In this document: positions 10,547 through 20,912 of the stretch, in pieces
Layout: each line of letters starts with the position of its first letter
How positions within the stretch are numbered: position 1 is the stretch's first letter
Assembly (NCBI GenBank): GCA_001871905.1
Contig: MNUG01000040.1
Span: forward strand, 62,001 to 126,000
From: Alphaproteobacteria bacterium CG1_02_46_17
GTDB taxonomy: Bacteria > Pseudomonadota > Alphaproteobacteria > Micavibrionales > Micavibrionaceae
Direction: 5' to 3'
DNA length: 64,000 nucleotides
Position numbers and translations under genes: made by a program
The notes under the pieces: model-generated
Told to the model about the DNA's origin: nothing
Database searches by the model: none
The model's input: only the letters and a program-made list of their open reading frames with translations

Positions 10547-11020
10547 CTATTCTACAACCAACAAGACTTCGCCGAATTCAACTGGCTGTCCGTTCTCAAC
10601 CAGAATCTGGATGACGGTTCCGGATTTCGGGGCCTTAATCGGGTTCATGACTTTCATGGCCTCGATAATGAGCAAAGTATCGCCTTCCTTGACTGTTGAA
10701 CCTTTGGATACAAAGGCCGCCCCGTTAGGTTCTGACGACATATAAGCCGTTCCCACCATCGGAGACGTCACCGCACCAGGGTGGTTGGCAGCCACAACAG
10801 ATGGAGGAGCCATGGTCGCCGCTTGTGGAATGGTCGGGTCGGACGGCATCATAGCATGCGCGTTCGGCACATGGTGGACAGGCGCACCTGATCCCTGACT
10901 CATCATGCCGCCTTTATTTACGCGGAGCATCTGCTCGCCTTCAGCGACTTCGATTTCTGTCAGGCCGGTTTCCTCAAGAAGTTCGGCCAGTTGACGAATT
11001 GCATCTGCATCAATTTTCAT
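10547..11020 (-). CDS. accB: Biotin carboxyl carrier protein of acetyl-CoA carboxylase
   Basis: [18 protein letters not shown] biotinylation motif at C-terminus. Confidence 0.97.
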   Translation of the reverse strand: MKIDADAIRQLAELLEETGLTEIEVAEGEQMLRVNKGGMMSQGSGAPVHHVPNAHAMMPSDPTIPQAATMAPPSVVAANHPGAVTSPMVGTAYMSSEPNGAAFVSKGSTVKEGDTLLIIEAMKVMNPIKAPKSGTVIQILVENGQPVEFGEVLLVVE

Positions 11021-11138
11021 TACGCACTATCTTTCTTTATTTCTTTTATTATAAATTATGGCAAATCAAGCCATTATATACGTGCACCTGAATACTCAAA
11101 TCCACGGCAAAAGTCAAAGGGAGAGCTCTCTACCCCCC

Positions 11139-11588
11139 CTAGCTTTTCCCCAGACGTTCTGCCACGGCCTCTACCGCCATAACGTATCCCTTTGCACCAT
11201 GACCTACAAAATGGGCAAATGCCAACGGTTCAATATAGGAAAAATGGCGGAATTCTTCGCGTTCCTTGGGATTCGAGATATGAACTTCTGCGATCGGGAC
11301 ACTGCCCAATAGTTTCAAGGCGTCATGAATGGCGACAGAGGTATGCGTATAGGCTGCGGCATTAATTACTACTCCTTCCACCTTTCCCATAGCTTCTTGG
11401 ATCCAATCGACCATCTCGCCTTCGTGGTTGGTTTGGCGAAATTCGATATCGACCCCTAGACGCCCACCGGCCTCACGGCACATATCCTCAATATTATTCA
11501 AGGTGGTGTGTCCGTATATATCCGGCTCTCTCAAGCCCAATTTATTCAAATTTGGCCCATTGAGTACCAAAATTACCGGGAGTGACAT
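11139..11588 (-). CDS. aroQ: Type II 3-dehydroquinate dehydratase
   Basis: ILVLNGPNLNKLGLREPDIYG; VINAAAYTHTSVAIHDAL; EVHISNPKEREEFR. Confidence 0.96.
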   Translation of the reverse strand: MSLPVILVLNGPNLNKLGLREPDIYGHTTLNNIEDMCREAGGRLGVDIEFRQTNHEGEMVDWIQEAMGKVEGVVINAAAYTHTSVAIHDALKLLGSVPIAEVHISNPKEREEFRHFSYIEPLAFAHFVGHGAKGYVMAVEAVAERLGKS

Positions 11589-12244
11589 GAACATCCCCCT
11601 CCGCATCCTTGAGATGCCATATCTTCCTGATCTTCCAAATCGGGGAAAATTCCATATCCAGCCATTTTATCTTCAAGATCCTTCGGCGAGATGAACTGAA
11701 CCGCCTCGATTCCCAAATTTCTGGCCGCCTCAATATTCTCGAGACGATCATCAACAAAGAGGGTTTCTTTGGGATTGAGGTTGAATTTTTCCAAAAGCAA
11801 TTTGTATATCGCCGGATCAGGCTTGGCCAATTTCTCTTCCCCTGAAACAATACGCCCATCAAACAGATTCAGGAATGGAAACTCGCGCAACGCCACTTCG
11901 AATTTGACATCATTCCAGTTGGTCAGTCCATAAACCGGATAACCACGGCGTTTAACATCCATCAGAATATCGACTGTCTCGTGGATCGGGCCATTAAACA
12001 TCTCCAGCCAACGATCCCAGTACAGGTCAATCAGCTTTTCATGTTCCGGATGTCTGCCCACCAGTTCTAGGCGTGCCTCTTCCCATGGACGCCCCAGATC
12101 AAGAGTGTGGTTCCAGTCCGGCGAACAGACCTGTGTTAGAAAATATTCTATGTCCTGTTCGTTGTCCATCATCGTCCGATAGAAATAGCGGGGGTTCCAG
12201 TCCACCAGAACTCCACCAATATCAAACACAATGGATTTTATCAT
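11573..12244 (-). CDS. HAD-superfamily hydrolase
   Basis: MIKSIVFDIGGVLVDWNPRYFYR; ETLFVDDRLENIEAA. Confidence 0.88.
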   Translation of the reverse strand: MIKSIVFDIGGVLVDWNPRYFYRTMMDNEQDIEYFLTQVCSPDWNHTLDLGRPWEEARLELVGRHPEHEKLIDLYWDRWLEMFNGPIHETVDILMDVKRRGYPVYGLTNWNDVKFEVALREFPFLNLFDGRIVSGEEKLAKPDPAIYKLLLEKFNLNPKETLFVDDRLENIEAARNLGIEAVQFISPKDLEDKMAGYGIFPDLEDQEDMASQGCGGGCSCHSR

Positions 12245-12768
12245 TTTGCATGTTCCATAGGGCTCATATCCATATGTTCCATATTGCCATCACCCATCAT
12301 TTCTTTGGGGGGTTCCATAGATTTAGCCATTCTGGATTTAACAGTGACCTCCACCTTGACCGGATCACCTTCGGCACGATCAAGTGTCAAATCAATGGTC
12401 TTGCCCGCTTCCAACGGTTGCTTCAGGCCGATCAACATGATGTGCAATCCCTGTGGTACCAATTCGACTTTCTGTCCCGCCGGAACTTCCAAACCTTCTT
12501 TGAGTTGGCGCATTTTCATGACTCCATCATCACCCTGTTCCATAGAGTGAATTTCCACATGATCACACACAGAAGATGTTGCACCGGTGATATGTTCAGC
12601 TTTGTCACCTGTGTTTTCAATCCCCATAAACGCGCCACCTACCTTCATGGCAGGAGCCGTTTCAAATGTATAAGGTTCTGATACTTGAATTTCTGCATGA
12701 GCCATTCCAGAAGAGAGGACCAAAGCACATGCGGCTGTTGTCAGCAAAGTTGAAAATTTGAGTTTCAT
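12241..12768 (-). CDS. PCu(A)C-type periplasmic copper chaperone with Met/His-rich tail
   Basis: Signal peptide; HVEIHSMEQGDDGVMKMRQ and PQGLHIMLIGLKQPL; tail MEPPKEMMGDGNMEHMDMSPMEHAK. Confidence 0.88.
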   Translation of the reverse strand: MKLKFSTLLTTAACALVLSSGMAHAEIQVSEPYTFETAPAMKVGGAFMGIENTGDKAEHITGATSSVCDHVEIHSMEQGDDGVMKMRQLKEGLEVPAGQKVELVPQGLHIMLIGLKQPLEAGKTIDLTLDRAEGDPVKVEVTVKSRMAKSMEPPKEMMGDGNMEHMDMSPMEHAK

Positions 12769-12770
12769 GA

Positions 12771-13430
12771 TTAGTTTCCTTTTCCTTTATTTAGACGTTC
12801 CTGCCCATCGGCAATTTTTATACGCAATCCATTGACACTTCTCATTCCTTCTTCGTCGGGCTGATAACGCCAGCCCCCGATCACCAGAGCTGGAATCCCC
12901 TGAAAGCCTGCATTCAGCACATAGTCCTGATTATCCTGCAACAGGGCCGCAATATCGTCCCCTTTTGCATCTTGTTCAGCACGATCCACATCCACTCCAA
13001 TTGATTGGGCGATTGATCTGGTTATATCCAGATCAGGAAGCGAGGCCAGAGACATCAGGCGTTTGTGTAATTCAACCGCTTTGCCTTGTTTGGCCGCAGC
13101 CAGAACAAACGACGCGATCGGTTTTGACAGATTTTCATCAACCCAGCCCACCGGACGAATGATAACTTTGACATTCGGTTCTTGATCCAGAGCCTCGGTC
13201 AGGGTTGCATTCATGATCGGGCAGTAATGGCAACGATAGTCCACGAATTCAACAATCGTCAGAGATCCTTCAGGATTTCCCATCACCATCCCGTCCACCG
13301 GGGCTTCGGCGCTCGATATAGCCGAATTGGAGGTATAGGTCGCAAAACCGGCCAACCCTCCAAATCCGAGAAGCAAGATCCCCAGCGTTACCAGCAGAAC
13401 TCTGAGAAAAATTTTGGCAGGTTTCCCCAT
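12771..13430 (-). CDS. DsbA-family thiol:disulfide protein
   Basis: TIVEFVDYRCHYCPIMNATL; GIPALVIGGWRYQP. Confidence 0.85.
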   Translation of the reverse strand: MGKPAKIFLRVLLVTLGILLLGFGGLAGFATYTSNSAISSAEAPVDGMVMGNPEGSLTIVEFVDYRCHYCPIMNATLTEALDQEPNVKVIIRPVGWVDENLSKPIASFVLAAAKQGKAVELHKRLMSLASLPDLDITRSIAQSIGVDVDRAEQDAKGDDIAALLQDNQDYVLNAGFQGIPALVIGGWRYQPDEEGMRSVNGLRIKIADGQERLNKGKGN

Positions 13431-13470
13431 ATCATTGATCCTTATAATGCTTCTTTTTTATTTCTATGAA

Positions 13471-14274
13471 TTATTTAGCCTTCTTGCGTTGATCGGCAAT
13501 GATGGCCTTGAATCCTTCATATTCAACAAAACCCCGCAGAATTTCGTCGCCCACAATAAAAGCCGGCGTTCCGGATAAGCCCATGGCTCGCGCAACTTCC
13601 TTATTTTTTTCTAGTTCTTTGGCGATATCTTCACCCTCTGCGTCTTTTTTGAGTTTTTCTACATCCAGTCCGAGTTTTTTGCCCATTTCAGCCAAATTCT
13701 CTTCGGTTTTTGGGGCAGGGCTTGACATCAGCTCTTGGTGGAACTCCCAATATTTACCTTGCTTGCTTGCAGACAAAGCCCATTTTGAAGCTGTCTCGGA
13801 TTGAGGAGAGAGGATCGGAAATTCGATGAGACGGATTTTGATATTCTTGTCATTTTCTGCGGTCTTATTTACGACATCATAGGCCCGCTTACAGTACCCG
13901 CAATTATAATCAAAAAATTCAATGATGGTAATGTCCCCTTTTGGATTCCCAATTTCAGGGACTGCCTTGTCTTCATATAAATACTGACGATGTTCGTCCA
14001 AAGCACCTTTGGCTTCTTTTTCTTTTTGCTGTTGTTCTTTTTCATGCATGCGGTTGACCGATTCAATCAGCACTTCCGGATTATCAAGGATAAAGTTGCG
14101 GACGAAATCTTCCATAGCGCCGCGCTGGGATTCGGTAAAGGGCAAATCAGAGGATGATGCAGGGGTTTGCGATTGGGCGTGCGCCATTGATCCCACGCCA
14201 CAAAATCCAACCATTACAGCCAATATAGCCGCGGAACCCATTAGTTTTTTACCAGTTTGTCTGATTAATGCCAC
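13471..14274 (-). CDS. DsbA-family thiol:disulfide protein
   Basis: TIIEFFDYNCGYCKRAYDV; GTPAFIVGDEILRGFVEY; signal peptide. Confidence 0.88.
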   Translation of the reverse strand: MALIRQTGKKLMGSAAILAVMVGFCGVGSMAHAQSQTPASSSDLPFTESQRGAMEDFVRNFILDNPEVLIESVNRMHEKEQQQKEKEAKGALDEHRQYLYEDKAVPEIGNPKGDITIIEFFDYNCGYCKRAYDVVNKTAENDKNIKIRLIEFPILSPQSETASKWALSASKQGKYWEFHQELMSSPAPKTEENLAEMGKKLGLDVEKLKKDAEGEDIAKELEKNKEVARAMGLSGTPAFIVGDEILRGFVEYEGFKAIIADQRKKAK

Positions 14275-14313
14275 GTGTCTTCTCCTTAAGATCTTCGTAA
14301 AATTCGCTGCAGT

Positions 14314-15693
14314 TTAACGCGTTTCCCCATCATCTCCAACCGTATTTATAATATCGGCAGCACGAAGGGCCTCGGGTGAATTCGGAGGGAGTTGGTTTTT
14401 GGTTACTTTTGCCAAGCGCACTGCTTCGGCTTTATTTCCCTGCATCAAAGCTTCCTCGGCCAGATACACACGCGCCTCGGCCTCTTTGCCTTGCTTGCCA
14501 AAGGCTGTTGCCAGCAAACGTTTCATTCTCGAGACACGGGGTTCATCCCGCTCGGCCCTTTTAAGTTGATTGATAGCTTCATTGAGAGCCGACACATTTA
14601 TCGATTTACCGCTTCCGGCACTTTCAATCAAAGACTGGGCATACGCCATCCGGATCAAACCGGACTCAGGCGCCAGTTTCACGGCTTTTTCATAGGCCGG
14701 AACAGATTGGGCGATTTTGCCGAACTCAAACAACACCTGCCCTTTGAGTTCGTAGAAATAGGGGTTTTGAGGTTCACGCGCGATCAACCCATCAACCAGA
14801 CGCAAAGACTGATCGACCTGATTGAATTTGTAGGCCGCCACAGCCCGCGCATAATCCGCAGAAATGGAATGGTCATCCCCCTTATATATATAAGTCACTT
14901 GTTGTGGAGAAATGAAACCCAGCAGCTTGGCTTTCATTCGCGCATAGTCGTCGTTCCATTTCTCCGGTAGAGCGGCATTTCGCAGTGGCGAACTTTCAAC
15001 TTTGTGTCTCAACGCCTCAACCCGCGCACCGGAGAGCGGGTGTGAGCGGACATATTTGGATTGTTGGGAAGTTGTCAATAATTCCTGAGAGGCCAGTTTT
15101 TCCAGAAAACTGGGCAACCCTTCGGGATTAAGGCCAGCCCCCGTCATAAAACGATATCCTGCCTGATCTGCACTTGATTCTTGAACACGGCTATAGGCCA
15201 GATAACGATTCATCGCCTGCCCCTGACCAATACTGATCCCTGCCGCTGCGGCACTTCCGTCACCTGTCGCGACCGCCGCACCAATTCCGATCAAAGCCCC
15301 CAGTATTGCTTCAAAGGATGCATTTTTTGCCACTTCGCCGGTTCTGGTCAGGTGACCTCCGGCGATATGTCCCAATTCGTGCGCGATAACGCCCACCACC
15401 TCAGCCGGATTTTCGGTTTTCTGGATCAGTCCGGTATAGATAAAGATATTCGCCCCGCCCGCCACGAACGCATTCACCTCAGGGCTTTGGATCAAAATAA
15501 TCCTGACCTGTTCGGGATTCATTCCCGCAGCGCGGATAACATCCGCCGTCCATTCATGAAGATCTTCCTCGATCTCGGCATCGCGGATAATGATCTGTCC
15601 GCCATCGGCGGCAGAGGCCATAGAAAAAGGAGTAGCCAGCGCTGCTGTGAGCAGCAGAGTGCGTGTAACAAGGGGGAGCAATTGAAATTTCAT
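14314..15693 (-). CDS. M48-family metallopeptidase with TPR-like C-terminal region (BepA/YfgC-like)
   Basis: VIAHELGHIAGGH (HExxH), signal peptide, helical repeats. Confidence 0.9.
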   Translation of the reverse strand: MKFQLLPLVTRTLLLTAALATPFSMASAADGGQIIIRDAEIEEDLHEWTADVIRAAGMNPEQVRIILIQSPEVNAFVAGGANIFIYTGLIQKTENPAEVVGVIAHELGHIAGGHLTRTGEVAKNASFEAILGALIGIGAAVATGDGSAAAAGISIGQGQAMNRYLAYSRVQESSADQAGYRFMTGAGLNPEGLPSFLEKLASQELLTTSQQSKYVRSHPLSGARVEALRHKVESSPLRNAALPEKWNDDYARMKAKLLGFISPQQVTYIYKGDDHSISADYARAVAAYKFNQVDQSLRLVDGLIAREPQNPYFYELKGQVLFEFGKIAQSVPAYEKAVKLAPESGLIRMAYAQSLIESAGSGKSINVSALNEAINQLKRAERDEPRVSRMKRLLATAFGKQGKEAEARVYLAEEALMQGNKAEAVRLAKVTKNQLPPNSPEALRAADIINTVGDDGETR

Positions 15694-15767
15694 CTAAAAA
15701 CCTGTATATCTGTTTCTAACGTTAATGTGGCTCTTTTAACCCCTCTTGCCAAGTAGCAATTTCTCAA

Positions 15768-16139
15768 GTGTTTGAAACAATTCATTATTATGGACATTTA
15801 TTTGTCACTGAATGGCTGGATGTGCTCTGGCTGCTCCTCACCCCTCTGATTGTTCATAAAAAACAATTATGGAAGGCTCTGGCCTTTATGGTGTTGTGCA
15901 TGCTTGTCCTCAGGCTTCAGGTCGAAATTGTCCAGTCCACCGGATATTCAACCGGATTTACCGGCTTGCTGGACTGGCCCTTGATGTACCGTGGTTTCGG
16001 AGTTTACGGATTTTTCTGTGCGCTTTACCTGCTTTTATCCTATTTTTCGCCCTATACACGCGGAGCCATCTATCTGGCAGCCTCGCTATCCATCTTTTTT
16101 ATGGCCTTTACCGTGTCATCTATAGTACTCATCATCTAA
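15768..16139 (+). CDS. Hypothetical membrane protein
   Basis: GTG start; about four hydrophobic segments; directly precedes rlmE. Confidence 0.6.
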   Translation: MFETIHYYGHLFVTEWLDVLWLLLTPLIVHKKQLWKALAFMVLCMLVLRLQVEIVQSTGYSTGFTGLLDWPLMYRGFGVYGFFCALYLLLSYFSPYTRGAIYLAASLSIFFMAFTVSSIVLII

Positions 16140-16140
16140 C

Positions 16141-16788
16141 ATGCAAAAGATCAAAACCGCCAAAGGCCGTAAAGCCTCCTCGACCCGTTGGATTGAACGC
16201 CAACTCAGCGACCCTTATGTCATAAAGGCACAAAAGGACGGATATCGTTCCCGTGCTGCTTATAAGCTTATTGAAATGGACGAAAAACACCATTTTCTGA
16301 AACCCGGCATGTCTATTGTTGATCTGGGGGCCGCTCCCGGAGGATGGTGTCAGGTTGCTCTTCAAAAAGGGTGCAAACATGTGGTCGCGATCGACCTCCT
16401 CCCAGTGGATGATCTGCCCGGCATGACTTTTATGCAGCAGGATTTTATGGATGGTGAGGCTCCACAAAAATTAAAAGATGCCTTGGGCGGGAAAGCCGAC
16501 GTGGTGTTGAGTGATATGGCCCATAACACAACAGGACATCGCAATACCGATCACCTGAAGATTATGGGGCTGGTCGAAGCAGGGTATGATTTTGCCTGTG
16601 AGATTCTGAAACAAGACGGTGCGTTTTTAGCCAAAACCTTTCAGGGTGGAGCCGAATCCGAGCTGTTGGCGCGGATCAAGATTGATTTCAAGACGGTTCG
16701 TCACCTAAAGCCGCCAGCTTCCCGATCAGATAGTTCGGAGCGGTATCTCTTAGCAACAGGATTTAGAAAACAAGTCACAGAAGAATAA
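16141..16788 (+). CDS. rlmE: 23S rRNA (uridine-2'-O-)-methyltransferase RlmE
   Basis: SRAAYKLIEMDEKHHFLKPGMSIVDLGAAPGGWCQVA; VLSDMAHNTTGHRNTDH. Confidence 0.95.
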   Translation: MQKIKTAKGRKASSTRWIERQLSDPYVIKAQKDGYRSRAAYKLIEMDEKHHFLKPGMSIVDLGAAPGGWCQVALQKGCKHVVAIDLLPVDDLPGMTFMQQDFMDGEAPQKLKDALGGKADVVLSDMAHNTTGHRNTDHLKIMGLVEAGYDFACEILKQDGAFLAKTFQGGAESELLARIKIDFKTVRHLKPPASRSDSSERYLLATGFRKQVTEE

Positions 16789-16790
16789 AA

Positions 16791-16813
16791 ATACACCCCA
16801 TTACGGGGCGTAT
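16791..16813. terminator. Hairpin between convergent rlmE and pepN
   Basis: ATACACCCCATTACGGGGCGTAT. Confidence 0.55.
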
Positions 16814-16833
16814 CGGATTCTATGGTCGCTTCG

Positions 16834-19521
16834 TTAAGGTGCAGGATTTTGTGGTGCCGCAGCCACCGACACCATTCTTTGAGGATAATCGTTCCCAAGA
16901 ATTTTCTTCAACTTGTCATTCACATTGCTAGACAGCTCAGGTTGAGTGGCAATGCGTAACAGTGCTTCCTTCATCCCCTCTTGCCATGGCGGTGCCAGTT
17001 TTCGGAAATCTGCAAAAAGACCGACAATCCCTGCTGCTAGGTGTGGATTGAGCTTATCCTGAGAGATCACTTCGTCCGCTACAAAATGATATCCGCTTCC
17101 GTCCTTGTTATGGTAGGTCTCACTTGACCCGGTCACGCCGGATATCAAAGCTCTTAATCTATTCGGGCTTGCATTGCGGAAATCGGGGTGTTGCTTCATC
17201 GCTTTCACTTTGGCTATTACCTGATCTTTGTCTCCTGCAACACTCATGGCAAACCATGAATCAAGCGGCGTACTGTCATTGCGGAAGGTCTGGTAGAAAT
17301 CGGAAAGCGCGTTCCGAGCTTCCGGAGAATCGGGGTTCATCCGCAACAAAGCCCTGATTCCTGCCGACCGGTCTGTCATATTATCCGCAGTCTGGTACTG
17401 GGCATCTGCCAGAGAGGTCATCGCCGGATCATTCACTTGATCATCTGCGCACAGGTAATAAAGTGCTATATTTTTAAGAGAACGACGTCCGACAGACTCT
17501 CTGTCATATCTATAAGTCTCGCCTGTATTATTATCATGGTACAGTTTCAAAAGCTCGTCCTTCAGAGCTGTCCGGATTGCTGTAGTAAAGGCCTTGTCAA
17601 CCCTCCCCAGCGCCTCGGGGCTTATAACGGCACGTTTTTGCGCCATATCCCCATATCCGGGAGTATTTAACATCAGCGCCAGCAATTGCTTATCCATATC
17701 GGGACGACCAATCATATCACGGAGGCTTTCAATCACAACCGGATTGACGATTATATCTTCTCCGGCCTCGGCCCGATCGACCTGCGCCAGCATTTCTTTC
17801 AGGATAATCTGGCGACCCGCTTCCCATTGGTTAAACCCGTCACTGTCATGTACCATCAGGTGACGCCGTTGTTCATCTGTATAGGGCGCATTGAGAATAA
17901 CCGGCGCCGAAAAATTTCTCAAGATCGAAGGGACTGATCCTTGTGGAATATTATCGAATTCAAAACTCTGGCTTTCCTGATCCAAAACCAGAACAGCTTC
18001 CGTATCCCCATCTGCATTTAACGCCACATCACCACCTTGTGGGCCGACCACGCCAAATTTGACCGGGATAACCATCGGGGATTTTTTATCCTGACCTGGC
18101 GTTGGCGGAACTGTTTGTTTGAGCTTCAGGGTGAATTTATTTGTGGTCGGATCATGTACCCAAGACGCATTAACCGTCGGTGTTCCGGCCTGAGAATACC
18201 ATAATTTGAACTGAGTCAAATCATAACCGGAGGCATCTTCCATACATTTTACAAAATCATCACAAGTTACCGCCTTCCCCGTGTAACGATCAAAATACAA
18301 ATCTGTTGCTTTTCTATAGCCCTGTGGCTCAAGAAGCGTATGGAACATATCAACGACCCGCGCACCTTTTCTATAGACGGTCGATGTATAAAAATTATCA
18401 ATACTTTCATATGTATCAGGGCGAATAGGGTGAGCCAGAGGGCTTGCATCTTCCTTGAACTGGGCGGCGCGCAATTCCATCACATTTTCAATCCGGACGA
18501 TCGGAGCCGATCCCATATCTGCGGAAAAACTCTGATCCCTGAACACGGTCAGACCTTCTTTCAAGGTGAGTTCCGGCCAGTCCCTTAACGTCACATTATT
18601 TCCGGTCCAATGGTGGAAATATTCATGCCCCACAACGCCTTCCACGCGGGCAAATGTTGCGTCCGATTGGGTTCTCGGGTGAGCTAAAACACAAGAAGTG
18701 TTGAAAATATTCAAAGACCTGTTTTCCATGGCGCCAAAGTTAAAATAATCAACGGCCACAATATTGAACGAATTAAGTTCATATTCGCGACCATATTTGA
18801 CCTCGTCCCAACGCATGGCATTTTTAAGGGAGGTCATTGCAAATTCCAGCTTATCCGTGTCTTTCTTATCACTGTAAATCCGCAGTGTGACGTCTCTTCC
18901 GCTCATCGTGGTAAAGCTGTTTTCGATATAATCAAGGTCGGCTGCAACCAATGCGAACAAGTAGGATGGTTTCGGGGCAGGGTCATCCCAGACTGTATAA
19001 TGGCGTCCATCGGCAGTATCCCCTTTTCCAACCATATTTCCGTTGGAGAGCAGCACAGGTGATGCATAATCGGAAATGACCTTAACCTTGTACGACGCCA
19101 TGTTATCCGGACGATCAACAAACCATGTGATATTTCTGAACCCTTGGGATTCACATTGGGTGCACCACATATCTCCCGATTTATACAGACCCGATAATTG
19201 AGTATTTTTTTCCGGAACAATACGAACTTCGGTTTTCAGTTCAAACTGGTTTTCTGTCGTTGGAACAGTCAGCGTATTCTTACCAACTTTATAGCCGTCA
19301 CCTTCGGACATATATTTTTTATTCATGGCAACTGTCAGGGTTTCCAGATCATTTCCATCCAGAACCAAGGGTCGTTTATGCCGTCCGTTCCGCTTGACCT
19401 GCATCACCGATGTCACGAATGTTTCCCCGTCACGAATATCGAACGTCAGATCAACGTTGTGAATGAAAAAATCCGGAGCTTTGTAGTCCGCGCGTCTTTT
19501 GACGGCTGGCTTGTTTGTCAT
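16834..19521 (-). CDS. pepN: Aminopeptidase N (M1 family)
   Basis: GAMENRSLNIFN; VVGHEYFHHWTGNNVTLRDWPELTLKEGLTVFRDQ. Confidence 0.97.
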   Translation of the reverse strand: MTNKPAVKRRADYKAPDFFIHNVDLTFDIRDGETFVTSVMQVKRNGRHKRPLVLDGNDLETLTVAMNKKYMSEGDGYKVGKNTLTVPTTENQFELKTEVRIVPEKNTQLSGLYKSGDMWCTQCESQGFRNITWFVDRPDNMASYKVKVISDYASPVLLSNGNMVGKGDTADGRHYTVWDDPAPKPSYLFALVAADLDYIENSFTTMSGRDVTLRIYSDKKDTDKLEFAMTSLKNAMRWDEVKYGREYELNSFNIVAVDYFNFGAMENRSLNIFNTSCVLAHPRTQSDATFARVEGVVGHEYFHHWTGNNVTLRDWPELTLKEGLTVFRDQSFSADMGSAPIVRIENVMELRAAQFKEDASPLAHPIRPDTYESIDNFYTSTVYRKGARVVDMFHTLLEPQGYRKATDLYFDRYTGKAVTCDDFVKCMEDASGYDLTQFKLWYSQAGTPTVNASWVHDPTTNKFTLKLKQTVPPTPGQDKKSPMVIPVKFGVVGPQGGDVALNADGDTEAVLVLDQESQSFEFDNIPQGSVPSILRNFSAPVILNAPYTDEQRRHLMVHDSDGFNQWEAGRQIILKEMLAQVDRAEAGEDIIVNPVVIESLRDMIGRPDMDKQLLALMLNTPGYGDMAQKRAVISPEALGRVDKAFTTAIRTALKDELLKLYHDNNTGETYRYDRESVGRRSLKNIALYYLCADDQVNDPAMTSLADAQYQTADNMTDRSAGIRALLRMNPDSPEARNALSDFYQTFRNDSTPLDSWFAMSVAGDKDQVIAKVKAMKQHPDFRNASPNRLRALISGVTGSSETYHNKDGSGYHFVADEVISQDKLNPHLAAGIVGLFADFRKLAPPWQEGMKEALLRIATQPELSSNVNDKLKKILGNDYPQRMVSVAAAPQNPAP

Positions 19522-19590
19522 GATATACTTCCCTGTTTTTTTATGTTTAATTATTCACTTTATATGGCAATTTCGGCCACCTCGCAATAA

Positions 19591-19616
19591 AAAACCCCGT
19601 TTCAATACGGGGTTTT
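19591..19616 (-). terminator. Rho-independent terminator of nrdB
   Basis: AAAACCCCGTTTCAATACGGGGTTTT; T-run on the minus strand. Confidence 0.85.
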
Positions 19617-19639
19617 CCAGTTCCAACAGCAAGCAATAG

Positions 19640-20695
19640 CTATGCAGATTTTTTATTATATTCACCGCTGAATGCGCCTTCGGCAAAAGCGTCTTCCCAT
19701 GATCCTTCAGTGGAAGCTCTTGAATATTCCGTAGCACGGTTTTCAAAAAAGTTTGTGTGCTCTGCACCATTCAACATCTGGTCCATCCATGGTAACGGGT
19801 TTTTTTCGATCCCATAGATTGCTTCGAGATCAATCTGTTGCAGACGGCGGTCAATAATATAGCGGATATATTGTTTAACTTCCTCAGCTTCCAGCCCTTC
19901 GACCCCACCTTGTTCAAAAGCAAGGTCAATAAAGGCATCTTCGATCTCGACCGTCTTTCTGGCGGTATCCATCAGCTCGGTACGCAGTCGCTCTGTCCAG
20001 ATATCCTGATTTTCAGCGATGAAGGTTTTGAAAAGTTTGATCATAGACAGACAGTGCAAGGTTTCATCGCGCACAGACCAAGTCACGATTTGCCCCATGC
20101 CCTTCATTTTATTGAAGCGCGGGAAGTTCATCAAAATTGCGAACGACGCGAAGAGCTGAACACCTTCTGTAAAGGCGCCAAACATTGCCATGGTTTTGGC
20201 GATATCGTGACGCGATTTCATGCTTGCTGTTTGCAAGAAGTCATACTTGTCCTTCATTTCCTTGTATTTCATAAAGGCCTGATATTCGACTTCCGGAATC
20301 CCCAGCGTGTCCAGCAAGTGGGAATAAGCGGCAATGTGAATTGTCTCCATATTTGCGAAAGCACCTAGCATCATCTGGACTTCAACAGGCCCGAATACGC
20401 GAGAATAGTGCTTCATATAGCAATTGTTCACCTCGACATCAGCCTGCGTGAAGAAACGGAAAATCTGGGTCATCAGATTTTTTTCAGCTGGGGTAAGTTT
20501 TTGCTTCCAGTCGCGAACATCTTCGGCCAAAGGCACTTCTTCCGGAATCCAGTGGATACGTTGTTGGGTCAACCATGCCTCATAACACCACGGATAAAGA
20601 AATGGTTTGTAAACATGGCGTTCGACCAAAAGAGGTGACGCCGATTTGGTGACATCGTCTGTCAACTCTTCTCTGGTCACGATATCGTTAGGCAT
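19640..20695 (-). CDS. nrdB: Class I ribonucleotide reductase, beta subunit
   Basis: FFTQADVEVNNCY; FANMETIHIAAYSHLLDTL (ExxH and radical Tyr region). Start at MPNDIVTREEL (20695) or MNIPNF (20728). Confidence 0.95.
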   Translation of the reverse strand: MPNDIVTREELTDDVTKSASPLLVERHVYKPFLYPWCYEAWLTQQRIHWIPEEVPLAEDVRDWKQKLTPAEKNLMTQIFRFFTQADVEVNNCYMKHYSRVFGPVEVQMMLGAFANMETIHIAAYSHLLDTLGIPEVEYQAFMKYKEMKDKYDFLQTASMKSRHDIAKTMAMFGAFTEGVQLFASFAILMNFPRFNKMKGMGQIVTWSVRDETLHCLSMIKLFKTFIAENQDIWTERLRTELMDTARKTVEIEDAFIDLAFEQGGVEGLEAEEVKQYIRYIIDRRLQQIDLEAIYGIEKNPLPWMDQMLNGAEHTNFFENRATEYSRASTEGSWEDAFAEGAFSGEYNKKSA

Positions 20696-20830
20696 GGCAG
20701 GCTCCTTCGTAAAATTAGGTATATTCATTTTTTGTTGTGAAATCTTTTCTATAGACCCACCTAATCAAGACCGATTCTCTTTTTCAAGCAAGCCTTTTTC
20801 ACAAGTGCCTATCAAAAAAAATGCACCTAA

Positions 20831-20878
20831 CTACTATATGTTGTGTTTTTATAATTTATTTTACACATTATATTGATA
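20831..20878 (-). promoter_or_regulatory. Pair of NrdR-box-like sites upstream of nrdB
   Basis: CTACTATATGTTGTGT (20831-20846) and ACACATTATATTGATA (20863-20878), 32 bp apart start-to-start; by-eye agreement about 13/16 and 12/16 with the remembered consensus ACACWATATATWGTGT. Confidence 0.7.
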
Positions 20879-20912
20879 TATACAACGAAACGCCCCCAAC
20901 CTGCCCCAAATT

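Noticed and set aside
12073-12681. 202-aa plus-strand ORF
   Set aside because: Antisense to the HAD hydrolase and the PCu(A)C gene; His/Phe-rich shadow translation.
14392-14970. 192-aa plus-strand ORF
   Set aside because: Antisense to the well-supported M48 peptidase.
15181-15756. 191-aa plus-strand ORF
   Set aside because: Antisense to the M48 peptidase N-terminal region.
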